Source of the DNA: an uncultured Ruminococcus sp.
GTDB taxonomy: Bacteria; Bacillota; Clostridia; Oscillospirales; Ruminococcaceae
DNA: 64,000 nt
NCBI GenBank assembly: GCA_902762785.1
Contig: CACWPL010000008.1
Coordinates: 1-64,000, forward strand
Reading direction: 5' to 3'
This document shows positions 33,451 to 40,829 of this stretch, piece by piece. A model generated the notes under the pieces. It had not been told where the DNA came from. It saw only the letters and a list, made by a program, of their open reading frames with translations, and ran no database searches. The stretch's first letter is position 1; each line of letters starts with the position of its first letter. The translations under genes and the position numbers were made by a program.

Positions 33451-33479
33451 ATCATACTATTTTTTTCGTACTTTTTCAA
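33451..33479 (-). promoter_or_regulatory. Promoter of the carboxyltransferase operon
   Basis: Minus strand: -35 TTGAAA (33474-33479), 17-bp spacer, -10 TATGAT (33451-33456). The -35 lies at the very end of the upstream gene. Confidence 0.75.
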
Positions 33480-33862
33480 GTGTTTGCGGGAGAATGGCCG
33501 CATTTTTTGCAGCTTTCCATAATATCTGCGATATTGTCTATCTTATTTTCGTCATTTTTGACGAAACCGAGCAGCCGCACGCGCGCCATCATCGGCTCGT
33601 CGTTTACCCGGAAAACAGCGGCCTCGATCCCGCGCAGCTCCGCCTTGAAGAGCACTGCACGCACAAGCCCGTCGAGGACGTCGATCGCGCCGCCGTCCTG
33701 CACGTCATAGATGACGACCTCCTCCGGCGTGTAGCGGTAGACGATGTGGCCGATGACGGCTGCGCCGTCCTTGGCCTCGGAGACCATGGCCTCGGTCAGG
33801 CCGTGTGTCGCGAGGATGTCCGCATAGGGCGCGAGATCCTGCGCCTGTAGGATGGTCAGCAT
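33476..33862 (-). CDS. Hypothetical protein, GNAT-like
   Basis: A 128-residue cytosolic protein. The strand/helix pattern VIGHIVYRYTPEEVVIYDVQDGG, then DGLVRAVLFKAELRGIEAAVF resembles the core of a small N-acetyltransferase fold, but the acyl-CoA loop is not convincing. The C-terminus carries ESCKKCGHS. GGAG lies 9 bases before ATG 33862. It starts 6 bases after the pseudouridine synthase gene, so they are co-transcribed. Confidence 0.7.
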   Translation of the reverse strand: MLTILQAQDLAPYADILATHGLTEAMVSEAKDGAAVIGHIVYRYTPEEVVIYDVQDGGAIDVLDGLVRAVLFKAELRGIEAAVFRVNDEPMMARVRLLGFVKNDENKIDNIADIMESCKKCGHSPANT

Positions 33863-33868
33863 GGTCCG

Positions 33869-34597
33869 TCACTCCTTCCCGATGGCGTTGCGGATGGCAC
33901 GCAGCTCATCCGGCGTGAGGTCGCGCCACTTGCCCGGCTGCAGCATCCCGAGCTTCAGCGGCCCGATAGATGTCCGGCGCAGACGCGCCACCTCGAGCCC
34001 GACGGCCTCGCACATGCGGCGAATCTGGCGATTGCGTCCCTCGCGGATCGTGATCTGCAAAACGACACGCCCCGGCTCATTGGTCTGCACGACCACGGTC
34101 GCGGGGAGGGTCTTCTTGCCGTCGAGGACGATGCCGTCCGCGAGCTGCACGAGCTGCTGCTCCGTCACGGCCGGACGCACGGTCACGCGGTAGGTCTTGG
34201 AGACGTGGCGCGAGGGGTGCATGATGCCGTTGGCAAAGTTGCCGTCATTGGTCAAGAGGAGCAGTCCCTCGGAGTTGCGGTCGAGCCGCCCGATGGGATA
34301 GACGCGCTCCTCCACCTCGTCGAGCAGGTCCATGACGCAGCGGCGTCCCTGGTCGTCGCTGACGGTCGTGACGTAGCCGCGCGGCTTGTGGAGCATGATG
34401 TAGCGCATATTCTTTTTCCGCGGCAGCAGCACCTTTTCGCCGTCCACCGTGATGATGTCCTTCGGCGATGCCTTGTCGCCGAGCTTGACGGGACGGCCGT
34501 TGCGCTGTACGCGGCCCGCTCCGATCAGCTCCTCGGCCTTGCGGCGGGAGCAAAAGCCTGCATCGGCCAGGAGCTTCTGGATCCTGATGTCTGCCAT
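33869..34597 (-). CDS. rluB: Ribosomal RNA pseudouridine synthase, RsuA/RluB family
   Basis: Converts a uridine in rRNA to pseudouridine (23S in RluB). The 242-residue protein has an N-terminal S4 RNA-binding domain (IRIQKLLADAGFCSRRKAEE) and the catalytic motif GRLDRNSEGLLLLTNDG, where the Asp is the nucleophile. KTYRVTV and REGRNRQIRRMCEAVG are standard downstream motifs. It lies near scpA/scpB, as is common in Firmicutes. Confidence 0.93.
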   Translation of the reverse strand: MADIRIQKLLADAGFCSRRKAEELIGAGRVQRNGRPVKLGDKASPKDIITVDGEKVLLPRKKNMRYIMLHKPRGYVTTVSDDQGRRCVMDLLDEVEERVYPIGRLDRNSEGLLLLTNDGNFANGIMHPSRHVSKTYRVTVRPAVTEQQLVQLADGIVLDGKKTLPATVVVQTNEPGRVVLQITIREGRNRQIRRMCEAVGLEVARLRRTSIGPLKLGMLQPGKWRDLTPDELRAIRNAIGKE

Positions 34598-34650
34598 GTA
34601 GGTCCTCCTTTATTTCGCTATCTATCTTATTTTCTATCCTTTTGTATACG

Positions 34651-35829
34651 TCACATGAGACGCACGCTGTCCATCCATCGCACGGCCAGACGAAGCCGCC
34701 AGCGCTCGAACCGTTCCCACAGGGACGCACCAGACGGCGCGGGGGCAACTGCACCGGCGGTCACGAGCGGGACGGCAGCGATCGCGCGGCCGTCATACCG
34801 ATAGACCAGCGTCCCGACCTCTGTCCCGGCCTCGAGCGGCGGGAGGAGGAACGGCGGGACCCGCACCTCGGTCTCGACCGCTGGGCTGCGGCCGTCCACC
34901 GTCGCAGACGCGACCGTCTCGGCGGGGACGAGCGCCACGGCATCGTCCGTGCCGCCAACGACCGGGCACGAGAGCCCGTCAGGCACAGCGAGCGCGGCTG
35001 CCCGCGTGCGCGAAAAGCCGTGATCATACATGTGGATGTGGTCCTGCCAGTCGTTCGGGGCGTTCAGGGTGACGCAGATGAGCGTCACGCCGTCACGCTC
35101 GCACGCGGAGACGAGACAGCGTCCGGCCTCGTCCGTGAAGCCGGTCTTGACGCCGATCACGCCCTCGTACATCCCGAGCAGCTTGTTGGAATTGTAGAGC
35201 GTCCGCTCATAGGGCGGTGCGCCGAAGCAGACGCGTGCCGAGGGGCTCGCGCACATCTCGCGGAAGTCGGCGTTTTGGAGCGCCTCGCGGGCAAGGAGCG
35301 CCATGTCGTAGGCCGAGGCACCATGCCCCTCCCCCTCGAGTCCCGAGGGCGTCACGAACCAGGTACGCGTCATGCCGATCTCTTTGGCACGAGCGTTCAT
35401 CCGCTCGGCGAAGGCCTCGATGCTCCCCGCCACGGAGACGGCCGCGGCGTTCGCGGCATCGTTCCCGGACGGCAGCAGCATCCCCCAGCAGAGCGCGCGG
35501 CGCGTGACGAGGTCGCCCTCGCGCAGCCCCATCGAGGAGCCCTCCACGCGGATGGCCTCGCTGTCCACCTCGAACACACGGTCGAGGTCGCCGCTCTCGA
35601 GCGTCAGCAGGACGGTCATGATCTTGGTCGTGCTGGCCATCGGGCGCTTCTCACGGCCGTTCTTCTCGCAGAGCACCTGTCCCGTCCCGGCCTCCATGAG
35701 GATGCAGGCCTGCGCGGAGACCTCCGGCGGCGGCGGTGCCGCAGAGGCTGCCGCGTGGACGGGCGTGAGCATGAAGAGTCCCATCGTCAGTGCGAGCAGG
35801 ATGCCGATCCCCTTGGGTCTGTGTACCAT
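34651..35829 (-). CDS. dacF: D-alanyl-D-alanine carboxypeptidase (DacF-like)
   Basis: Secreted low-molecular-weight penicillin-binding protein that trims the terminal D-Ala of peptidoglycan stems. The 392-residue protein has a signal peptide (IGILLALTMGLFMLTPVHA), the SxxK motif STTK (Ser66, Lys69), SGN in LLPSGNDAA, and KTG in IGVKTGFTDEAG. A C-terminal beta domain (PBP5_C-like, ~280-360) leads to an amphipathic end that may anchor it to the membrane. GGAG precedes ATG 35829. DacF is a forespore gene in Bacillus; with gerW next to it, a sporulation role is plausible. Confidence 0.93.
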   Translation of the reverse strand: MVHRPKGIGILLALTMGLFMLTPVHAAASAAPPPPEVSAQACILMEAGTGQVLCEKNGREKRPMASTTKIMTVLLTLESGDLDRVFEVDSEAIRVEGSSMGLREGDLVTRRALCWGMLLPSGNDAANAAAVSVAGSIEAFAERMNARAKEIGMTRTWFVTPSGLEGEGHGASAYDMALLAREALQNADFREMCASPSARVCFGAPPYERTLYNSNKLLGMYEGVIGVKTGFTDEAGRCLVSACERDGVTLICVTLNAPNDWQDHIHMYDHGFSRTRAAALAVPDGLSCPVVGGTDDAVALVPAETVASATVDGRSPAVETEVRVPPFLLPPLEAGTEVGTLVYRYDGRAIAAVPLVTAGAVAPAPSGASLWERFERWRLRLAVRWMDSVRLM

Positions 35830-35905
35830 GTCTGTCTCCTTTCAACGCTGTGGCCGTTCCTATCGTTCACCACGAGCGTATGCGGACAGACAGGGCGTTA
35901 TGCCG

Positions 35906-36358
35906 TTATTCGACCAGCTCGCTCTGCACCGGCTCTGCGCCCTCGGCGAGCTTGGCCGCCGCGGCCTCGTCCGGGGTGAGCGTCTTCTTGCCCTTGTCCT
36001 TGGAGAAGGCGGCAGAGAGCTTGTCGATCAGGCCGGGGAGCATGTCGAGGAAGACATTGCCCTTGTCGGCGTTCATCGTGAGCTGCATCAGCTGGACATC
36101 GCCGTTCTTGACCACGAGGAAGCCGATGGGATTCACGCTCATGCCGCCGCCGGCACCGCCTGCGAAGAACTCCTTGCTCGTGCGGGTCGGGAGGTCCGAG
36201 CCGCCGGACGCGAAGCCCACGGAGATCTTGGAGACGGGGATGATGGTCGTGCCGTTCCCGCAGGGGATGGGGTCTCCCATCATCGTGTTGGCGTCCACGA
36301 GGCTGTGGATCTGCTCCATGCTGACGCCCATGAAACCGTTGATCGTATGTTCGCTCAT
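35906..36358 (-). CDS. gerW: Sporulation protein GerW/YtfJ
   Basis: A 150-residue member of the YtfJ family, needed for normal spore germination in Bacillus subtilis. Conserved features: IIPVSKISVGFASGGSD, AGGAGGGMSVNPIGFLVV and a C-terminal segment MLPGLIDKLSAAF. The tail is rich in Lys and Ala. AAGGAG lies 9 bases before ATG 36358. It is followed by dacF and preceded by the DUF2953 gene, an arrangement (scpA-scpB-DUF2953-gerW) that is widely conserved in Clostridia. Confidence 0.94.
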   Translation of the reverse strand: MSEHTINGFMGVSMEQIHSLVDANTMMGDPIPCGNGTTIIPVSKISVGFASGGSDLPTRTSKEFFAGGAGGGMSVNPIGFLVVKNGDVQLMQLTMNADKGNVFLDMLPGLIDKLSAAFSKDKGKKTLTPDEAAAAKLAEGAEPVQSELVE

Positions 36359-36428
36359 ATGAAACTCCTTACTGCGGCAGTCGCTGCCGCGTTAGTTTGT
36401 CTAGTCGGATGCCGTCTCTGGGGACGGG

Positions 36429-37118
36429 TCACAGCTTCTCGCGCACGAGCTGCTTTTTGGCGGTGATGCTGTCCATCACGAACCGCCACGCGAGCCAGAT
36501 GCCCGCCGCCAGCACCGTGCCGACGCGCACCTTCAGTTTGAATCGGACGTTCCAGCGGCTCTCGTCCTCGATGAAGTCGCACGCGATGCAGATCCGCTTC
36601 GCCTTGACGTAGATGACCTGCTGCGCCTCGCACAGCAATAAACGGAACGCCGTCTGGAGCGTGCCGAAGGTGCGTGCCGTCTTGGCGGCATCGTCACCGG
36701 CGACGAGGATGTCCGTTTCGATGTCGCTCCAGGTGATCGACCGCAGCAGCTTCTGGAAAGGCCCCGGCAGCGCGGCGATGCCGCTCCCGGCGAGGTCCAG
36801 CTTGCCGACGATGTCCATCATCTTCCGCCAGAGCTTGTCCATGAGGAAGGTCTTCTGTCTCGGCGTCTCGCCGTCCTTAGCCTCCTCGGATGCTTCGTCC
36901 TTCTTCTTTTTCTTGTCTTTTTTCTTATCGTCGGAGGCACTCTCGTCCTCCTCGGCGGCATCGTCCTTCCTGCCGCGCGGCAGGAGCTTGATGCCGAAGT
37001 ATTTGACGCACCAGCTCAGCTCCTTGTCCCAGTAGCTGAACTCGACCACGCCGCTCGACCAGCAGATCAGCGCGATCAGCAGGACGAGCACCAGCAGCAC
37101 GATCAGGAACACACGCAT
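36429..37118 (-). CDS. DUF2953 membrane protein
   Basis: A 229-residue protein with an N-terminal helix (VFLIVLLVLVLLIALICW), a lysine/aspartate-rich charged segment (~50-85, mostly KKKDKKKKK), and a C-terminal DUF2953-type domain with WSDIETDILVAGDDAAKTARTFG. The family is usually found between scpB and gerW/ytfJ, as here. Its function is not known; the genomic company points to spore formation. Confidence 0.85.
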   Translation of the reverse strand: MRVFLIVLLVLVLLIALICWSSGVVEFSYWDKELSWCVKYFGIKLLPRGRKDDAAEEDESASDDKKKDKKKKKDEASEEAKDGETPRQKTFLMDKLWRKMMDIVGKLDLAGSGIAALPGPFQKLLRSITWSDIETDILVAGDDAAKTARTFGTLQTAFRLLLCEAQQVIYVKAKRICIACDFIEDESRWNVRFKLKVRVGTVLAAGIWLAWRFVMDSITAKKQLVREKL

Positions 37119-37132
37119 GGCATCCCCTCCCG

Positions 37133-37801
37133 TCAGGCCGGATCGGACGGCGGATCACCGTCAGGCGGGGCATCCTCGGCGGACGCGTCCGGCGTATCGG
37201 CCGGGGTGTCGGCGTCCTGGAGGGTGTCGGCGTCCTGGGGGGCATCGCCGGACTCGGCATAGCCCTCGAGCTCACCGGTGAACGTCTCCTCCTTTTTACG
37301 GCGCGGCTCCGGCAGATCCTCGAGGCTCTCGAGGCCGAAGGCACGCAGGAAGAGGGGCGTCGTCTGGTAGCCGATGGGATGGCCGGGGACGTCGATGCGG
37401 CCGGCCTCCTCCAAGAGCCCCTTGTCCACGAGGGAATTGATGACCGAGGAGCTGTCGATGCCGCGCACGCGCTCCACGAACCCCTTGCTCGCCGGCTGGT
37501 TGTAGGCAATGATGGTCAGTGCCTCCATGGCGGCGTTGGAGAGGGGCGTCATGCGCTTTTTCTCCATCGCGGTGCGGATGATGTCGGCGAACTCCTGCCG
37601 TGTGCCGAGCTGCCAGGAGCGCCCGAGCCGCATCACGCGGATGGCACTGTCCATGTCGAGATAGCGCTGCTGGAGCTGGTCGATCAGCGGCTCGACGTCG
37701 CGGTCGAGGATCCCGAGCGTCTGGGCGAGACGGGTGGTCTCCACCGGCTCACCGGCTGCGAACAGGATCGCCTCGATCTGTGTGACCATGGGGTCGGCCA
37801 T
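37133..37801 (-). CDS. scpB: Segregation and condensation protein B
   Basis: Kleisin-associated subunit of the bacterial SMC condensin that compacts and segregates the chromosome. The 222-residue protein has two winged-helix domains (EAILFAAGEPVETTRLAQTL and MTPLSNAAMEALTIIAYNQP) with the signature RGIDSSSVINSLVDKGLLEE, and an acidic C-terminal tail with DADTLQDADTPADTPD repeats. ATG 37801 is preceded by GAGGAGG at 8 bases; an in-frame GTG at 37810 overlaps that site. It starts 5 bases after scpA. Confidence 0.95.
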   Translation of the reverse strand: MADPMVTQIEAILFAAGEPVETTRLAQTLGILDRDVEPLIDQLQQRYLDMDSAIRVMRLGRSWQLGTRQEFADIIRTAMEKKRMTPLSNAAMEALTIIAYNQPASKGFVERVRGIDSSSVINSLVDKGLLEEAGRIDVPGHPIGYQTTPLFLRAFGLESLEDLPEPRRKKEETFTGELEGYAESGDAPQDADTLQDADTPADTPDASAEDAPPDGDPPSDPA

Positions 37802-37806
37802 GGCGT

Positions 37807-38514
37807 TCACCTCCTCTTCCGCTCACACATGGTGAGCACGGTATTGTCCTCATTGAGGCGGATGCTGCCGAAGCGCGTCAGCTCAAGGATGGCCAGCAGC
37901 GTGGCCACGCGGGAGGAACGGTCGGTCAGTCCGTCATAGAGCGATGCCACCGTCACCGTCCCGCCGCCGTAGAGCGTGCGCAGGACGTGGATGATCTTCG
38001 AGGAGACGCTCACCACGCGCTCCTGGGTGACGGTGTTCGTGATCTTTTCGGAGAGCTGCTGGCCGGTCATGCGCTTGCCGAGCTGCGCGAGCACGTCCGC
38101 GAGCACGTCCGGGGAATGGGTCAGCTCATAGGTCTGCTTGAGTCGTGCGAGCTTCATGGGCTTGCGCACGAAGATGTCGTCCGCGAGGAACTGCTCCTTG
38201 AGACGGCGCGCCGCCTCCTGACAGAGGGCGTATTCGATGAGGGCGCCCTGCAGCTCCTGCTTGGCACGCTCGGCCTCCTCGGGCTTGGGCAGCAGGCTCA
38301 CGGTCTTGATGTAGACGAGGCGTGCGGCCATCTCGAGGAACTCACCGGCGAGCTCGAGATCCTGCTCGGCGGCCTTCTGCATATACAGAAGGTACTGCTC
38401 GAGGAGGGTGGTGATCTGGATGTCGTTGATGTTCAGCTCATGCTTGGAGATGAGGTGCAGCAGGAGATCCAGAGGCCCCGTGAACACCTCGAGCTGAAAT
38501 TCGATCTGTGCCAT
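37807..38514 (-). CDS. scpA: Segregation and condensation protein A
   Basis: Kleisin of the SMC-ScpAB condensin. The 235-residue protein has the classic N-terminal signature FTGPLDLLLHLISKHELNI, the middle segment FLEMAARLVYIKTVSLLPK, and a C-terminal winged helix ending LAILELTRFGSIRLNEDNT. It begins one base after the site-2 protease gene ends, and scpB follows at once, giving a tight operon. Confidence 0.97.
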   Translation of the reverse strand: MAQIEFQLEVFTGPLDLLLHLISKHELNINDIQITTLLEQYLLYMQKAAEQDLELAGEFLEMAARLVYIKTVSLLPKPEEAERAKQELQGALIEYALCQEAARRLKEQFLADDIFVRKPMKLARLKQTYELTHSPDVLADVLAQLGKRMTGQQLSEKITNTVTQERVVSVSSKIIHVLRTLYGGGTVTVASLYDGLTDRSSRVATLLAILELTRFGSIRLNEDNTVLTMCERKRR

Positions 38515-38515
38515 C

Positions 38516-39205
38516 TCACAGCACCGCCGGGATCCATTTCGTCACCACGAGCATCCCCTGCATGATCCAGTGGTTGAGGAACGAGAGCGGGAGGCTCAGG
38601 ATCCCCGTGATCATCAGGAGCATCATGATGCCGTAGAACACGCGCTGGTTGCGCATGAGCCAGAGCTCCGCGCGCGGCGGCAGGAAGTAGCCCAGCACCC
38701 GCGAGCCGTCGAGCGGCGGCACGGGCACGAGGTTGAACAGGCACAGGTTCAGGTTGATGACGACGAAAACATAGAGCATCCACGCAACATAATACATCGT
38801 CTCGCCGTCGCGGAGGATATAGCCGGAGGCATAGTCGATGAACTGCGACGCCCCGATCAGGCGGTAGGCGATGATGCCGAGGAAGGCGGCGATCAGGTTC
38901 GAGAGCGGGCCTGCGATGGCCGTGAGCATCATGCCGAGGCGGCGATCCTTGAAATTGCGGGGGTCGACCGGCACGGGCTTGGCCCATCCGAAGCCGAAGA
39001 AGAACAGCAGGCCTGCGCCCATGATGTCGATGTGGGCGATGGGGTCGAGGGTGAGGCGGCCGCGTTCGCGGGCGGTGTCGTCGCCGAGCTTGTGCGCCGT
39101 GTAGGCGTGGGCACACTCGTGCAGGGGGTTGATGAGCAAAATGATCATCAAGCGCACCAGATACGTCAGGAGCGTATCCGTAGAGATATTGAAAGAAAAT
39201 GGCAT
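38516..39205 (-). CDS. Site-2 protease family membrane metalloprotease
   Basis: A 229-residue polytopic zinc protease of the M50 family. HECAH (His29, Glu30, His33) is the zinc motif, and NLVPVPPLDGSRVLG supplies the third ligand (Asp) in the classic NPxPPLDG position. Five to six hydrophobic segments are visible. The compact form without PDZ or CBS domains is typical of the group linked to scpA in Firmicutes. Substrates are unknown. First gene of the scp operon, with its own promoter at 39248-39276. Confidence 0.92.
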   Translation of the reverse strand: MPFSFNISTDTLLTYLVRLMIILLINPLHECAHAYTAHKLGDDTARERGRLTLDPIAHIDIMGAGLLFFFGFGWAKPVPVDPRNFKDRRLGMMLTAIAGPLSNLIAAFLGIIAYRLIGASQFIDYASGYILRDGETMYYVAWMLYVFVVINLNLCLFNLVPVPPLDGSRVLGYFLPPRAELWLMRNQRVFYGIMMLLMITGILSLPLSFLNHWIMQGMLVVTKWIPAVL

Positions 39206-39247
39206 GGTCGTCCCCTCTCCTTTCTATATTTTTTCCTATACCTTTCT

Positions 39248-39276
39248 ATTATACTACAAACCGAAGGATAATGCAA
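39248..39276 (-). promoter_or_regulatory. Promoter of the site-2 protease / scpAB operon
   Basis: Minus strand: -35 TTGCAT (39271-39276), 17-bp spacer, -10 TATAAT (39248-39253). Confidence 0.85.
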
Positions 39277-39366
39277 GCGTTTTTTGTAGATCTCCCCAGA
39301 TCTGCCATGCAGATGGCCCTGCTGCAAGGGCAGACAGGAAAAAATAAAAAAAGTTTGAAAAAAGAC

Positions 39367-39395
39367 TTGATTTTTTTCAAGGGGTATGCTATAAT
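39367..39395 (+). promoter_or_regulatory. Promoter of rpmB
   Basis: -35 TTGATT (39367-39372), 17-bp spacer, -10 TATAAT (39390-39395) with an upstream TG. Confidence 0.88.
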
Positions 39396-39438
39396 ATTTG
39401 ACATAGGTGTTTTGACACAGTGTAAGGAGGTGTTATTG

Positions 39439-39624
39439 ATGGCAAAGTGTGATGTATGCGGCAAGGGCGTGACTTTCGGCAACAAGGTCTCTCACTCCCA
39501 CAGAGCATCCAGCAGGACTTGGAAGCCCAATGTACAGCGTGTAAAGGCGATCGTGAAGGGTTCTCCCTGCCACATCTATGTATGCTCCAGATGTCTCCGC
39601 TCCGGTAAGATCGAGCGTGCGTGA
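39439..39624 (+). CDS. rpmB: 50S ribosomal protein L28
   Basis: A 61-residue ribosomal protein of the large subunit. It is the zinc-binding (C+) form: MAKCDVCGKG at the N-terminus and YVCSRCLRSGKI at the C-terminus give four cysteines. The core GNKVSHSHRASSRTWKPNVQ is characteristic. AAGGAGG precedes ATG 39439. It is monocistronic with a strong promoter. Confidence 0.98.
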   Translation: MAKCDVCGKGVTFGNKVSHSHRASSRTWKPNVQRVKAIVKGSPCHIYVCSRCLRSGKIERA

Positions 39625-39680
39625 GCATCCTCGTTCTGAAACGGTGTGCGTGAGCAGGATGGCTCGGCAAATGATCCAGT

Positions 39681-39728
39681 GATCAGGAGTCCCCGTGTAG
39701 ACGGATGGCTCCTGATCTTGCTTTTTTC
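39681..39728 (+). terminator. Terminator of rpmB
   Basis: GATCAGGAG (39681-39689) pairs with CTCCTGATC (39709-39717), with further inner pairing, then a T-rich tail. Confidence 0.85.
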
Positions 39729-39776
39729 GAGGCATCGTCTCAGCGGATCCGTCCCGATCCTGCGCCGTTCCTGGCC

Positions 39777-39802
39777 CCTCCCCCGCTGCGGCGGGGCGTT
39801 TT
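39777..39802 (+). terminator. Second terminator-like hairpin downstream of rpmB
   Basis: CCCCGC (39781-39786) / GCGGGG (39791-39796), extended by flanking pairs, then CGTTTTG. Confidence 0.65.
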
Positions 39803-39828
39803 GTTACGGGAATGTTGCCAAATGGGTG

Positions 39829-39857
39829 TTGACTTTGCACAAAGAATATGGTATAAT
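39829..39857 (+). promoter_or_regulatory. Promoter of the SseB-like gene
   Basis: -35 TTGACT (39829-39834), 17-bp spacer, -10 TATAAT (39852-39857). Confidence 0.88.
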
Positions 39858-39926
39858 AGCTATAACAGTCAAGGGAGCAGGCGCGATGTCTGCCGCTGTA
39901 ATAATTACTTTATGAGGTGAGTTACT

Positions 39927-40718
39927 TTGCCAGAGATCAAGAGAAGCAACGCTCCGATCCTCAATCCGGAGCTGGTACAGGCGATGGACGCGATGAAGCA
40001 GGAGCGCAACCAGCGCACCGAGGTCGCCTTTGTCAACCTGATGAAGGGCGCACGGTTCCTCTGCCCTGCCAACATCAACACGGTCCAGAAGGCCGTTGCG
40101 AACCCCGATGGCACGGTCGAGCTGAAGGACCAGCCGCAGATCCAGTTCATCCTGTTCAACAACAACGAGGGCAAGCGCTATCTGCCCCTGTTCACTGATG
40201 CCGCCGAGCTGCAGAAGTGGAACGATGAGAAGAATCACCAGAGAGCTGCCCTCACCTTCCGTGATCTGGTCCAGTTCCTGAGCGATCAGAAGAACGGCAG
40301 CATCGAAGGTGTCGTGATCAATCCGTACGGCCAGAACATCATGGTGCCCACCGAGAGCCTCCGCCGCATGGCCACCACCGAGGCCATCACCCCCGGCACC
40401 AAGATCCAGATCGGCACCCTCAAGGAGGAGCCGACCGAGCTGCTCGATGCTCTGCGCGAGTCCTTCGCGGACAAGCCCGACGTCAAGAACGCTTTCCTGC
40501 GCATCATGAAGCGTGAGGACAAGCAGAATCCGAACTTCCTGCTCGTGCTCGATGTAGACGTGCCCTCGCTCGGCGAGGAGGGTCTGCGCAAGCTGTTCGA
40601 CGGGATCGCCGAGGATGCCAAGCCCCATCTGCGCGGTGTCGAGCTGGCGATCGTGCCGGCGTCCAACAACTTCGGCGCTGCGGCGCTCAAGGACGCTGAG
40701 CCCTTCTACACGGCATAA
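39927..40718 (+). CDS. SseB-family protein
   Basis: A 263-residue cytosolic protein with an SseB-type N-terminal domain (GARFLCPANINTV..., FILFNNNEGKRYLPLFTDAAEL..., VINPYGQNIMVP) and an SseB C-terminal-like part (IGTLKEEPTELLDAL..., NPNFLLVLDVDVPS). No other start fits: TTG at 39927 is preceded by TGAGGTGAG at a suitable distance. SseB enhances serine sensitivity in E. coli, but in Firmicutes the role is unknown. Strong promoter and terminator suggest it is well expressed. Confidence 0.85.
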   Translation: MPEIKRSNAPILNPELVQAMDAMKQERNQRTEVAFVNLMKGARFLCPANINTVQKAVANPDGTVELKDQPQIQFILFNNNEGKRYLPLFTDAAELQKWNDEKNHQRAALTFRDLVQFLSDQKNGSIEGVVINPYGQNIMVPTESLRRMATTEAITPGTKIQIGTLKEEPTELLDALRESFADKPDVKNAFLRIMKREDKQNPNFLLVLDVDVPSLGEEGLRKLFDGIAEDAKPHLRGVELAIVPASNNFGAAALKDAEPFYTA

Positions 40719-40739
40719 GTACACGAATGCATCAGACAC

Positions 40740-40770
40740 GCCCCGCTCCTGTCATGGGAGCGGGGCTTTT
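40740..40770 (+). terminator. Terminator of the SseB-like gene
   Basis: GCCCCGCTCC (40740-40749) pairs with GGAGCGGGGC (40757-40766), then TTTT. Confidence 0.9.
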
Positions 40771-40786
40771 CTGTCGCATATCGGAC

Positions 40787-40821
40787 AAAACGAACGCCCC
40801 CGGTGCGGCCGGGGACGTTCG
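40787..40821 (-). terminator. Terminator of the PL11 gene
   Basis: CGAACG (40791-40796) pairs with CGTTCG (40816-40821) around a CCCCGG/CCGGGG core; leftward tail TTTTGT. Confidence 0.85.
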
Positions 40822-40829
40822 TATCTTTG

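Larger units (their letters stand above)
39625..39926. other. Intergenic region rpmB / SseB-like gene
   Basis: No gene is seen in 302 bases. It contains two terminator hairpins (39681-39728 and 39777-39802) and the next promoter (39829-39857). The stretch 39729-39776 between the hairpins has no recognisable feature. Confidence 0.6.

Noticed and set aside
30043-33522. 1159-codon open frame on the plus strand across the carboxyltransferase operon
   Set aside because: It is antisense to three well-supported genes and has typical shadow composition.
36359-36466. Short plus-strand frame that reads like a lipoprotein signal peptide (LVCLVGC)
   Set aside because: It lies between and over two minus-strand operon genes, lacks a mature domain, and has no promoter. 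The resemblance is chance.
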